This document shows, piece after piece, positions 34,509 through 42,566 of a stretch of DNA of 64,000 bases. The stretch comes from Halorussus salinus (GTDB taxonomy: Archaea > Halobacteriota > Halobacteria > Halobacteriales > Haladaptataceae): positions 459,897 through 523,896 of the forward strand of contig NZ_SBIS02000008.1 of NCBI RefSeq assembly GCF_004765815.2. The letters are read 5' to 3'. Both the position numbers and the translations under genes were made by a program. Below the pieces are notes generated by a model, which made no database searches, was not told where the DNA came from, and worked only from the letters and a program-made list of their open reading frames with translations. Numbering within the stretch: position 1 is the stretch's first letter; every line of letters starts with the position of its first letter.

Positions 34509-37301
34509 ATGGCAGGCGAGTCAGACCGACCCGAACTCCCCATCGAGCGGGGCTTTCCCATCGAGCGCATCAACGAAATCGCCGAGAAGGAGAGTCGCGC
34601 CAAGCAGTACTACCGGCCAATCTACACGATGCACAAGTGGTGGGCGCGCCGACCGGGGAGCGTCTTCCGGGCCATCTGTCTCTACGCGCTACTGGACGAC
34701 CCCGAGGAGGTGTCGGTGTTCGAACCCGGCGAGAACAAGACGCTCTCGGACTTCGGCGGCGGGGCAGACGAGATTCGGGACCTCCTCGGCAACGTGAACC
34801 AAGCCGACCCCGAGTCGCTGTGGGACCTCTACCCCAAGGACGTGCGCGTCGAGGACAAGAAGATTCTCGACCCGTTCATGGGCGGCGGGACCTCGCTGGT
34901 CGAGGCGTCGCGCTTCGGCGCGGAGACGGTCGGGTACGACCTGAATCCGGTGGCGTGGTTCGTCACGAAGAAGGAACTCGAAGCGGGCCGGACCGACGTG
35001 GCGGACCTCGAAGCCGCGTTCGAGGAGGTCCGCGACGACGTAGCAGACGACATCACCCAGTACTACCGGACACCCTGTCCCAACGCCGCGCCCGAGGAGG
35101 CCGCCACCGAGGAGGCCCCGGCCGCCACCGAGGAGGCCCCGACCGCCACCGAGGAGGCCCCGACCGCCACCGAGGAGGCCCCGGCCGCCACCGAGGAGGC
35201 CCCGGACGCCAGCGACGACCCGCTGGCCCACGGCCACGACCACGAGGCCGACGTGATGTACAACTTCTGGGTCAAGGAACTGGACTGCGTGTCCTGTGGC
35301 CACACGGTGCCGCTGTTCAAGGACTACCGCGTCGCCAAGGGTCGCTACGACGACGACGACAAGTACAACGTTCTCTGCCCGGACTGCGGGGACATCGTGC
35401 TGGTGGACGACTGGCGAAGCGAGTGCAGTTGCTCGTCGTGCGCCCACGAGTTCGTGCCCGAGGAGGGCAATGCTTCTGGTAGTAACTACACCTGCCCAGA
35501 TTGCGGCCAAAAGTACGGCATCACCGACGCGATTCAGGAGCAGGGCGGGTTCGACCTGCGACTCTACGCCGTCGAGTGGTACTGTCCGACCTGCGACGAA
35601 AATACCGGTTCACGAAGCGAATCGAAGGGATACAAACCAGTAAGTGCTTTTGACGAAGCACTTTATTCTGAGGCCGCTTCCGTGTGGGAGCAACAGGAAG
35701 GATTGCACCAGTACATTCCTGATGAAAAAATTCCAGAAGGTGCAATCACGGCGTCATCTTCTATCAGTGGAAACGACGTATTCAATCATGGGTACAGGTT
35801 CTGGGAGGATATGTTAAATGAACGCCAGAAACTATCTCTCTCTAAACTTCTCAAGAAAATAGAAGGGATAGAAGACCAAAACGTAAAGGAGTATCTTCTG
35901 CTGGCCTTCAGTGACTGCTTACGAACTAATACTTTGATGTGTTCTTACCAGCCATCTAGAAATCACTCCAATCACATCTTTAAGACAAATTCGTTCGACC
36001 CTCCGCAACAACCATCTGAAGGAAACGTTTGGGGAGCAGAATACGGGATGGGAACGTTCCAATCCATCTGGAATATGGTGATTAGTGGTGTCGAATACGC
36101 GAACGCACCTACTGAACGGCACGTAAAGAAAGGAGAAACGATAGAAACTGACAAATTTGCTGGCACAATTGGAGATAAGTCAGAAGTCTACCAAGGAGAT
36201 ATGCGGAAAATCAGCTCGGAAGATGAGTACGATGCAATCATTTCTGACCCACCGTACTACGACAACATCATTTATTCAGAAGTGTCCGACTTCTTCTACG
36301 TCTGGCTAAAAATCCTTCTCGAAGACGAGTACGACTGCTTTTCTGCCGAAAAGACCCCACGCGCCGAAAGCATAGTCACGAATCCGTATCTCGACAAAGA
36401 CGTAGAAGACTTCGAGTCCGAACTTCACCACGCCTTTTCGGTGATTCGCCGTGCAGTAAAAGAAAATGGAGTAGTCGCATTCACGTATCATCACAGCGAC
36501 TCCGAATCGTGGGGTGAGTTGCTTGAATCACTCTGTGAAAGCGGATTCGAAGTGACGGCGACGTATCCGATTAACTCCGACCTTCACAAGTTCATCGGTG
36601 GTGAGGCAGTTTCGTTCGATATTGTCGTCATCGCCCGACCAGTCGAGGAGCGCGAACCCATCACGTGGCGCAACCTCCGGCGGAACATCATCAAGACCGC
36701 CCAAGAGACTCGCGCGGACTTGGAGGAGAACCGCGAACTCAAGTCCGGCGACATCGGCGTCATCGAGATGGGCGAGTGCTACCACGAGTACTCCAAGCAC
36801 CACGGCGAGGTCCGACGCTACGGCGAGATTATGGACGCCAAGGACGTGGTGGACGAAATCTACGGCATCATCCAAGAGAACAGCGAACTCGGCGAGGTCG
36901 AGGTGTTCCTGAGTCTCCTCGGGACGACCAGTCCCTCCTACGACGACGTGAATCTGGAGTGCCGGTCGGCGAACGTCACGCCCGACCAGTTGAAGGCCAA
37001 GAAACTGTTCTCGACGGCGGACGGCTTCAGCCTCGGGACGTGGAACGACGACGCCCGGCAGGCGTACATCGAGGAGCGCGTCAACGGCACCGTCGAGGAG
37101 TCCCTGTCGGCGCTGGACAAGGCCCAGTTCCTGCGCTACCGCTACGAACACGGCAAGACCGTGGGCAACTACCTCCAGAAGTGGCGCGACGACGACGACC
37201 TGCGCGAGACCTGCGAGTCGCTGGCGGAAGTGACCGACGACGAGGGGTACGAGCGACTCCTCGGCGGCGACCAGTCGCTCGGCAGTTTCGGCGACGAGTA
37301 G
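34509..37301 (+). CDS. DUF1156 DNA methyltransferase with Zn ribbons (methylase 3)
   Basis: This 930-aa third paralogue has the DUF1156 start LPIERGFPIERINEIAEKES, DPFMGGGTS from residue 121, CxxC pairs (CVSC, CPDC, CSSC, CPDC, CPTC) and DPPYYDN from residue 580, then GDIGVIEMGECYHEYSKHHG. A 7-residue repeat (EEAPAAT, about six copies) fills the linker after CPN, where methylase 2 has an Ala/Asp insert and methylase 1 almost nothing. Residues about 363-710 are encoded by AT-rich DNA. In protein the N-terminal part matches methylase 1 best, while the core (PEGAIT, SISGNDVF) matches methylase 2 better, i.e. the gene is a mosaic. A GTG 57 bp upstream is in frame, but ATG 34509 fits the promoter. 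Confidence 0.85.
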   Translation: MAGESDRPELPIERGFPIERINEIAEKESRAKQYYRPIYTMHKWWARRPGSVFRAICLYALLDDPEEVSVFEPGENKTLSDFGGGADEIRDLLGNVNQADPESLWDLYPKDVRVEDKKILDPFMGGGTSLVEASRFGAETVGYDLNPVAWFVTKKELEAGRTDVADLEAAFEEVRDDVADDITQYYRTPCPNAAPEEAATEEAPAATEEAPTATEEAPTATEEAPAATEEAPDASDDPLAHGHDHEADVMYNFWVKELDCVSCGHTVPLFKDYRVAKGRYDDDDKYNVLCPDCGDIVLVDDWRSECSCSSCAHEFVPEEGNASGSNYTCPDCGQKYGITDAIQEQGGFDLRLYAVEWYCPTCDENTGSRSESKGYKPVSAFDEALYSEAASVWEQQEGLHQYIPDEKIPEGAITASSSISGNDVFNHGYRFWEDMLNERQKLSLSKLLKKIEGIEDQNVKEYLLLAFSDCLRTNTLMCSYQPSRNHSNHIFKTNSFDPPQQPSEGNVWGAEYGMGTFQSIWNMVISGVEYANAPTERHVKKGETIETDKFAGTIGDKSEVYQGDMRKISSEDEYDAIISDPPYYDNIIYSEVSDFFYVWLKILLEDEYDCFSAEKTPRAESIVTNPYLDKDVEDFESELHHAFSVIRRAVKENGVVAFTYHHSDSESWGELLESLCESGFEVTATYPINSDLHKFIGGEAVSFDIVVIARPVEEREPITWRNLRRNIIKTAQETRADLEENRELKSGDIGVIEMGECYHEYSKHHGEVRRYGEIMDAKDVVDEIYGIIQENSELGEVEVFLSLLGTTSPSYDDVNLECRSANVTPDQLKAKKLFSTADGFSLGTWNDDARQAYIEERVNGTVEESLSALDKAQFLRYRYEHGKTVGNYLQKWRDDDDLRETCESLAEVTDDEGYERLLGGDQSLGSFGDE
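34953..35071 (+). repeat. 119-bp exact repeat shared with methylase 1
   Basis: This is identical, read in the opposite direction, to 24290-24408. The identity breaks at the first base after the coding of YYRT on one side and at the base before AWFVTKK on the other, where synonymous differences begin. Confidence 0.9.
35094..35207 (+). repeat. 21-bp in-frame tandem repeat in methylase 3
   Basis: There are about five 21-bp units beginning GAGGAGGCCCCG (at 35109, 35130, 35151, 35172, 35193), preceded by a 15-bp short unit at 35094. They encode EEAPAAT or EEAPTAT. The repeat expands the linker between the AdoMet domain and the Zn ribbons without breaking frame. Confidence 0.9.
35597..36640. other. 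AT-rich core block inside methylase 3
   Basis: Line 36121-36180 has 22 G+C of 60 by hand count, against 42 of 60 in line 34861-34920 of the same gene. The block runs from just after the last Zn-ribbon Cys pair to just after FDIVVIARP, the same protein interval as the AT-rich block of methylase 1. Confidence 0.75.
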
Positions 37302-37777
37302 CGCCGCTCGAACCGCACCGCGACCGCAGGCCGCTCTGTCGCCGACGCCTCTCAGACCGCACCGCACAGCATCGCAGACTGCGCCACGACAGCAGACTGC
37401 GCCACGACAGCAGACTGCACCGCGACAGCAGACCGCACCGCGACAACAGACCGCACCGCGACAGCAGACCGCACCGCGAACCGCGCTGTTGCCGACGCCT
37501 ATCAGACCGCACCGCACAGCACCGCAGACCGCACCGCGACAACGGACCGCACCGCGACGGCGAACCGCACCGCGACGGCGAACCGCGCTGTTGCCGACGC
37601 CTATCAAACCGCACCGCACAGCATCGCAGACTGCGCCGCGACAGCAGACCGCACCGCGACAGCGGACCGCTCCGCGCCGCACCGCCCGGCACCGCCCCGC
37701 TTCGCACCGCTTCGCACCGCTACGCAACGCTCTTCATTGCTTTGGAAACGGGAAATATTTCTATAGGATTGGTAGCG
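37302..37777. repeat. gene-free 476 bp of nested tandem repeats
   Basis: Between the convergent methylase 3 and second mcrC genes. An 18-bp unit (ACCGCACCGCGACAGCAG and variants) repeats many times. A longer unit beginning GCTGTTGCCGACGCCTATCA recurs at about 37333 (diverged), 37485 and 37587, giving a second-order repeat of about 100-150 bp. The last 50 bp (37729-37777) are AT-rich and may hold terminators for both genes. Long open frames on the minus strand here are only repeat artefacts. Confidence 0.75.
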
Positions 37778-39220
37778 TTAGGTCTCGTCCGTTCGGGACG
37801 ACCCTCCTCGGGACGACTCTTCTCGGGACGGCCGCGCGAGGTCACCGTACAGGTCGGCGAGTTGCTGGCGAAGCACCGCCCCGAGGTCGCCCGCCTGCGC
37901 GACCCGAACCGGGCTGTCGGCGTCGATGGGCGTCGCAAGCGAGTCGTCGTCGTCCACGACCAGCAGGCCGTTGTCCGCGCCGTACCAGTCGTCGGGACCC
38001 CCGTCGAAGACCAACCGCCCGTCGTGGCGCATGTACGCCAGATATTCCAGTAGTTCCTCGACGCCGCGCTCGACCGTCGCCGCGCCCGACTCGCCGTCGC
38101 CGTGGTACTTCACTTCCACCACGAACGAGCGGTCGGGGACGACGCGGCCGGACTCCTCGTAGACGACCAGCACGTCGGGGCGCTTGGTCGCCACGCGCGA
38201 GTCGGTGTCGAACAACTCCCCGCGAATCCGGCGGGTGCGCTCGCGGGTCTCCTCGCGGCGCGTCACCGACCCCGCCGCCGCGTCGGCGGTACTCCCGAGG
38301 AACGAGAAGTCCTTCGACCCGGCGGCCTGCTCGTAGAACACCAGCAGTCGGTCGCCGTCGGCCAACTCGAAGCGCGCCACTTCGTCCCGTCCCCGGCGAA
38401 TCGGCGCGAGGTCGCCCGACGCGCCGACCACCGCCGATAGCTCCTCGACCACCGCGAACAGGACGTAGAGTTCGAAGAGCGTGCTGTAGGTGCGCTCGGC
38501 CGAGCGACCCGAACCGGTGGGCACGACGAGCGTGTTCGCCAGCAGGTCGCGCAACTCGTCGCGGTCCGGGTCCGACGAGCAGACCGCCTCGTACCGCCGG
38601 TATCGCTCGGCGGCCTCGCGGTACAGCGCGTGGCGCGACCGACGGGCGGCCTCGACCATCGCTGGCGTCGGCTCGCCCGGCTCGGGGTCCCGAATCCGGT
38701 TCAGGACGACGTTGCTCGCTATCGTCCGGCGGGTCCGGTCCAGCAGGCCGTCGCTCCACGCGTCGCCCCAGTCGTAGGCCGCCAACTCGTCGGCCCACGT
38801 GTCGAGTCCGGCTTCGAACCGGTCCAACAGCGCCCGCAAGAGGAGGTTCTCGTCCAAGTCGTACTCCTCGTAGCGCGACTGGGTGACGAACAGCGTCGAG
38901 TCGTCGGGGTTCCGGGCGTAGCGTTCGCGCATCGTCTCGCTCCAGTCGATGCGACTCGACACCTCCGAGCGCGTGACCGTCGATTCGGTCGCCGTACCTG
39001 TCCGGAGTTCTCGAACCCGCCGCCGGAGCGCGTCGGCGAACGCGACCGTCTCGGACTCCAGCAGGTAGTGGAGGACGAGCAGGTCCTCGAAGCCGACCGC
39101 CCGCTCGCCGAAGGCCGCGTCCGCGAGCGCCTCGCCCACCGCGTCGCTCCGTAGCTCGCCCGACATGACGTACAGTTCGAGGTCCGTCGCCACCCGCTCT
39201 ACGAGTTCGTCCGGCTCCAT
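37778..39220 (-). CDS. McrC-like PD-(D/E)xK nuclease subunit (second pair)
   Basis: This is a 480-aa partner of the second McrB-like ATPase, 14 bp downstream of it. The N-terminal two thirds are helical with many charged residues (AERYRRYEAVCSSDPDRDEL). The conserved block RTYSTLFELYVLFAVVEELS precedes the nuclease core. The nuclease has Asp in RPDVLVVYE (about 350) and SFVVEVKYHG with Glu369 and Lys371, a PD-(D/E)xK signature, then LEYLAYMRHDGRLVF. It is shorter than the first McrC and hardly similar to it, so the two pairs are not recent duplicates. ATG 39220 is chosen because the upstream frame is antisense to coding DNA of the AAA gene. Confidence 0.75.
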   Translation of the reverse strand: MEPDELVERVATDLELYVMSGELRSDAVGEALADAAFGERAVGFEDLLVLHYLLESETVAFADALRRRVRELRTGTATESTVTRSEVSSRIDWSETMRERYARNPDDSTLFVTQSRYEEYDLDENLLLRALLDRFEAGLDTWADELAAYDWGDAWSDGLLDRTRRTIASNVVLNRIRDPEPGEPTPAMVEAARRSRHALYREAAERYRRYEAVCSSDPDRDELRDLLANTLVVPTGSGRSAERTYSTLFELYVLFAVVEELSAVVGASGDLAPIRRGRDEVARFELADGDRLLVFYEQAAGSKDFSFLGSTADAAAGSVTRREETRERTRRIRGELFDTDSRVATKRPDVLVVYEESGRVVPDRSFVVEVKYHGDGESGAATVERGVEELLEYLAYMRHDGRLVFDGGPDDWYGADNGLLVVDDDDSLATPIDADSPVRVAQAGDLGAVLRQQLADLYGDLARPSREESSRGGSSRTDET

Positions 39221-39234
39221 GCGACGCCTCCGGG

Positions 39235-41859
39235 CTACCTCCGGAACTGCTCGGTCGCCGCCCGGTCGAGGGCGTCGCCGTCGATTCGGGACAGGCTCGC
39301 CAGTTCGTCCAGCACGCTCTCGCGTCTGGTCTCGACCATCCCCTCCAACTGCGGGAAGGCGTAGGCGACCACGGCGTCGGCGATGGCCCGGCGGCGCTGT
39401 CGTTTGGTCCCGCGCGGGAGCTGTTCGACGTACGCGAGCATGTCGCGCGCGACGGCCGGGCCGAGGCTCCGAGCGTACTCGTGGTCGTTCATCACCCGCC
39501 ACGCCCCGAGGAGGCCCGCCACCACGGGGTCGCCGGGGTCCACGCCCACGTCGTCCCACGCGTCGAGGTACCCGGCGGCGAACTCCTCGGGCGTCGGGTC
39601 GGTGTCGTCCGGTCCCGGCACGGTCGGGGCGTCCACCCGGACGAACGCGAACCGGCGCATGAACGCGTAGCTCATGTCGTACAGCGAGGTCTTGTCGTAG
39701 CTGTTCATCGTGGCGAGGAGCCGCCACGCGTCGGGGACGACGTACTCCTCCAGCGAGAGGTCGGTGCCGCCCGACTCGTCGTCGCCGCCCGCGTCCCCGT
39801 CGGGGGCGTCGTCGTCACGCGCCGGGCGGACCAGAATCTCGTTGCCCTGCTTGGTCTCGTAGGGCAACTGCACCGACTGGCCCGACAGCACGGTGAACAA
39901 CTGGCCGAACGCCTTGTCGATGTCCGACCGGTTTATCTCGTCGATGACGGTCACGTCGTTTCGCTGGCGGCCGTCGCGCTTGAACCGCCGGAGGAGTTGC
40001 CCCGGCCGGAAGGCCAACTCGCCGTCGCCGTCGCGTTCGGGCATGTACCCGCCGACCGTCTCGAAGGTGGACCAGTCGGCCGTCGCCGTCGTGAGGTGGG
40101 TCCCGGTGTACACGTCGTCGTGTTCGGCCGCCAGATGCGCCGCGACCTGTTCGGCGAGTTCGGTCTTCCCGGTGCCCGGCGGTCCGGTAAAGATGACGTG
40201 GTTGCCCGCGTTCAGCGCGGCCCGAACCTGATTCAGCAGGTCGTCCAACCCCGTCGCCATCGTCTCGGGGAAGTGAAGCCCCTCCACGTCCGCGGCCGAA
40301 ATCTCGACTTCGGGGTCGGCGGTCACGTCCAGCGGCGTCTCGTCGGGGCGCGGACCCGGCCCGAACTCGTTGAGCCGGTCGAACTCGGATTTGACCGACG
40401 CGAGTTTCGCCCGGACGCGGTGCCACCGAAGCTCGTCGGTGGGTCGGTCGGCCCGCTCCAAGTCGAGTATCGAGCGCCAGTCGGAGGTCCGGCGGTCGTC
40501 GCCGACGTGGAGACCGTACTTCACGTAGTCGTGGTGGAACCCGACGTACAACTGGTAGTGGTCGGTGTGGGACTCGCCCTCGTCGGGGTCGGGGTAGACG
40601 CAACACCAGCCGAACTCCCGGAGCTTCTGCATCGGTCCCATGAAGTCCACGACGTGAGTCCGAAGCCCGCCGTCGTCCGCGAACGACGACAACTCGCTGG
40701 CCACCGCCTCGAAGTGGTGGCGAAGCCGCGGCTTGAGGAAGTCGTAGTAGACGCCCCCGAGGATGGTGTAGGGCCGCCACCCGGTCGTGATGTCGCCGTC
40801 GTGGTCGTCGTTGACCCGCTTTTCGTCGGCCTCGTAGGCTTTCGGACTGAGTTTCCCGTCGGCGTGCCGGTCGAGCGCCGCGACCCGGATGCGATTTATC
40901 GGCTCGCCGTCGGTGTCCTTGTTCTGCCAGTACTCCCGGAACGAGGCCGGTAGCTCACCGTACAGGTCGTCGTAGACCGGGACGACGTTCCGCGGTCCCT
41001 CGTCGCTTCGGGGGTCTATCGCGTCGAGGTGCGCCGACACGTCCCAGAGGTGGTTCAGCAGGTAGTCGTTGGTGAGTTCCGGAAACGTCCCGAGACCCAA
41101 CTCCCGGCCGAGCGCCGCGACCGTGTCCGGACTCACGTCCACCCCACACCGGTCTTCGAGCGCGATGGAGATGTCGCTGCTCCACGTGTCCACCACGTCC
41201 TCCGCGCGGTCGCTCGTGAGGTCTACCGACGCCGCGTGACTGTCGTGGGTCGCCTCCCGGTGTGGTCCCCAGTTACAGAAGTACTCGACCAACCCCTCCG
41301 CGGCCGGGACCGCCTCGTCGGTCGTCGGTGCCGACCGGAGGTCCCCGAACAGCCAGAGCGCGGCGTGAATCGCGGACAAATCGAAGTAGTAGCCCGCCGC
41401 TTCCGTCTGTGGACGACTCCTGTCGGGGTCCGGACGAGCTATCGTCCGCGCCCGCGACCGGACCTCCTCGACCAGCGCCTCAGGCGTCTCGGAGTCGATT
41501 TCGCCGTACGTGCCGACGAACGAGGGCGCGTCGTAGCCGAGCGTCGCCGCCGCCTCCGAACTCTCCACCGCGTCGGGCGAATCGAGGAGGTAGTGCCACG
41601 CGACGGAGACGTGATGCTCGGTCTCGTCGGAGTAGAACCCGGCGTCCGACCCGGCGTGGGTCTCGTAGTCGTCGTCCCGGACGGTGCCGAACCCGACGAC
41701 GCCGACGCCGCTCAGGAAGGCGAACACGCGGTCGCCAGCGGACGCTCGGTCGGGGAACCCGTCTCTCGGCCCGTACGTCGCGACGACACCGGCGTCGAGG
41801 GGCCGCCGACCGTCGTCCGGGAGCGACTCGCTGTTCGTGTTAACCCACCAGTAGGTCAT
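39235..41859 (-). CDS. McrB-like AAA+ NTPase with N-terminal EVE-like reader (second pair)
   Basis: This is an 874-aa modification-sensing ATPase. The start MTYWWVNTNSES and the following beta-rich 130 residues (DRVFAFLSGVGVVGFGTV) match an EVE/PUA-like domain, a fold that reads modified bases. A long middle region follows (about 150-500), with a DUF3578/MrcB-like look (GWCCVYPDPDEGESHTDHYQ, YVGFHHDYVKYGLHVG). The AAA+ part has Walker A GPPGTGKTE near 555, VTVIDEINRSDIDKAFGQLF, and the McrB-type sensor MNSYDKTSLYDMSYAFMRRF. ATG 41859 puts the EVE start at residue 1; a GTG 18 bp upstream is also in frame. It probably cuts DNA bearing foreign modifications together with the downstream McrC-like nuclease. 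Confidence 0.82.
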   Translation of the reverse strand: MTYWWVNTNSESLPDDGRRPLDAGVVATYGPRDGFPDRASAGDRVFAFLSGVGVVGFGTVRDDDYETHAGSDAGFYSDETEHHVSVAWHYLLDSPDAVESSEAAATLGYDAPSFVGTYGEIDSETPEALVEEVRSRARTIARPDPDRSRPQTEAAGYYFDLSAIHAALWLFGDLRSAPTTDEAVPAAEGLVEYFCNWGPHREATHDSHAASVDLTSDRAEDVVDTWSSDISIALEDRCGVDVSPDTVAALGRELGLGTFPELTNDYLLNHLWDVSAHLDAIDPRSDEGPRNVVPVYDDLYGELPASFREYWQNKDTDGEPINRIRVAALDRHADGKLSPKAYEADEKRVNDDHDGDITTGWRPYTILGGVYYDFLKPRLRHHFEAVASELSSFADDGGLRTHVVDFMGPMQKLREFGWCCVYPDPDEGESHTDHYQLYVGFHHDYVKYGLHVGDDRRTSDWRSILDLERADRPTDELRWHRVRAKLASVKSEFDRLNEFGPGPRPDETPLDVTADPEVEISAADVEGLHFPETMATGLDDLLNQVRAALNAGNHVIFTGPPGTGKTELAEQVAAHLAAEHDDVYTGTHLTTATADWSTFETVGGYMPERDGDGELAFRPGQLLRRFKRDGRQRNDVTVIDEINRSDIDKAFGQLFTVLSGQSVQLPYETKQGNEILVRPARDDDAPDGDAGGDDESGGTDLSLEEYVVPDAWRLLATMNSYDKTSLYDMSYAFMRRFAFVRVDAPTVPGPDDTDPTPEEFAAGYLDAWDDVGVDPGDPVVAGLLGAWRVMNDHEYARSLGPAVARDMLAYVEQLPRGTKRQRRRAIADAVVAYAFPQLEGMVETRRESVLDELASLSRIDGDALDRAATEQFRR

Positions 41860-41887
41860 GTCTCGTCCTATCGTCACACGATTTGTT

Positions 41888-41895
41888 GTTAATTG
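41888..41895 (-). promoter_or_regulatory. TATA-like box of the second mcrBC pair
   Basis: The minus strand reads CAATTAAC about 32 bp upstream of ATG 41859, in the gap shared with the divergent thioredoxin gene. Confidence 0.4.
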
Positions 41896-41966
41896 TTTCC
41901 ATCGCTACGTATAACCGGAGCGGAGCAACACGACGGAGACCAGTATTGTGCGCCTTTTACAAAACA

Positions 41967-41974
41967 GTTAAATT
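41967..41974 (+). promoter_or_regulatory. TATA-like box of thioredoxin gene
   Basis: GTTAAATT lies about 27 bp before ATG 41998, consistent with a leaderless transcript. Confidence 0.45.
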
Positions 41975-41997
41975 CGTTGAACCCGAACCACGACGTG

Positions 41998-42477
41998 ATG
42001 AGCGAAGACGAACTCGAATCCATCCGCGAACGGAAGCGCGACGAACTCCTCGGCGATGGGAGCGGCGCAGGCGACGCCGCCGCGGCCGGGAGTGACGCCG
42101 CCGCCACCGAGAATGACGCCGCCACCGGGAGCGACGGAGACGCCGGGACGGCGGAGGCCCCGAGCGAACCCGTCCACGTCGAGAGCGTCGAACAGTTCTC
42201 GGACGTGACCACCCAGTACGACGTGACGCTGGTGGACTTCTACGCGGACTGGTGCGGTCCGTGCAACATGCTCGAACCGACCGTGGAGGCCATCGCACAG
42301 CGCACCGACGCCGCGGTGGCGAAGGTGGACATCGACCAGCATCAGGGGTTGGCCACGCAGTACGGCGTCCGCAGCGTGCCGACACTGTTGCTGTTCGCCG
42401 ACGGCGAGCAGGTCGAGCAGGTCGTCGGCGTGCAGGACGAGGAGACCCTGACGAAGCTCGTCGAGCGGTACAGCTAA
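41998..42477 (+). CDS. thioredoxin with acidic N-terminal extension
   Basis: This 159-aa cytoplasmic disulfide reductase has a thioredoxin domain (about 58-159) with the active site WCGPC (Cys86, Cys89) in VDFYADWCGPCNMLEP, and the cis-Pro loop VRSVPTLLLF. The first 55 residues are a low-complexity Ala/Asp/Gly extension (DAAAAGSDAAATENDAATG) after a short helix (MSEDELESIRERKRDELLGD). Such N-terminal helices are common in haloarchaeal thioredoxins. ATG 41998 fits the promoter; the frame continues upstream into the intergenic DNA. Confidence 0.92.
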   Translation: MSEDELESIRERKRDELLGDGSGAGDAAAAGSDAAATENDAATGSDGDAGTAEAPSEPVHVESVEQFSDVTTQYDVTLVDFYADWCGPCNMLEPTVEAIAQRTDAAVAKVDIDQHQGLATQYGVRSVPTLLLFADGEQVEQVVGVQDEETLTKLVERYS

Positions 42478-42566
42478 GACGCACTCGTCGGTCCCGCCGC
42501 GGTAGTCTTGTCTCTTTCGCGCACATCCCACAGTCGTTAAGGGGGTCGGCAACCGAGTCGGAGACG

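Noticed and set aside
36528..37727. Long minus-strand frame with RGAVCC repeats
   Set aside because: It is a product of the 18-bp repeats plus antisense of methylase 3; low complexity, Cys/Arg-rich, not haloarchaeal in composition.
18393..41859. Assignment of the island to BREX or classical DISARM
   Set aside because: No PglZ, BrxA, BrxB, BrxC, DrmA, DrmB or DrmC-like protein is seen; only the presence of an SNF2 helicase and methylases is shared.
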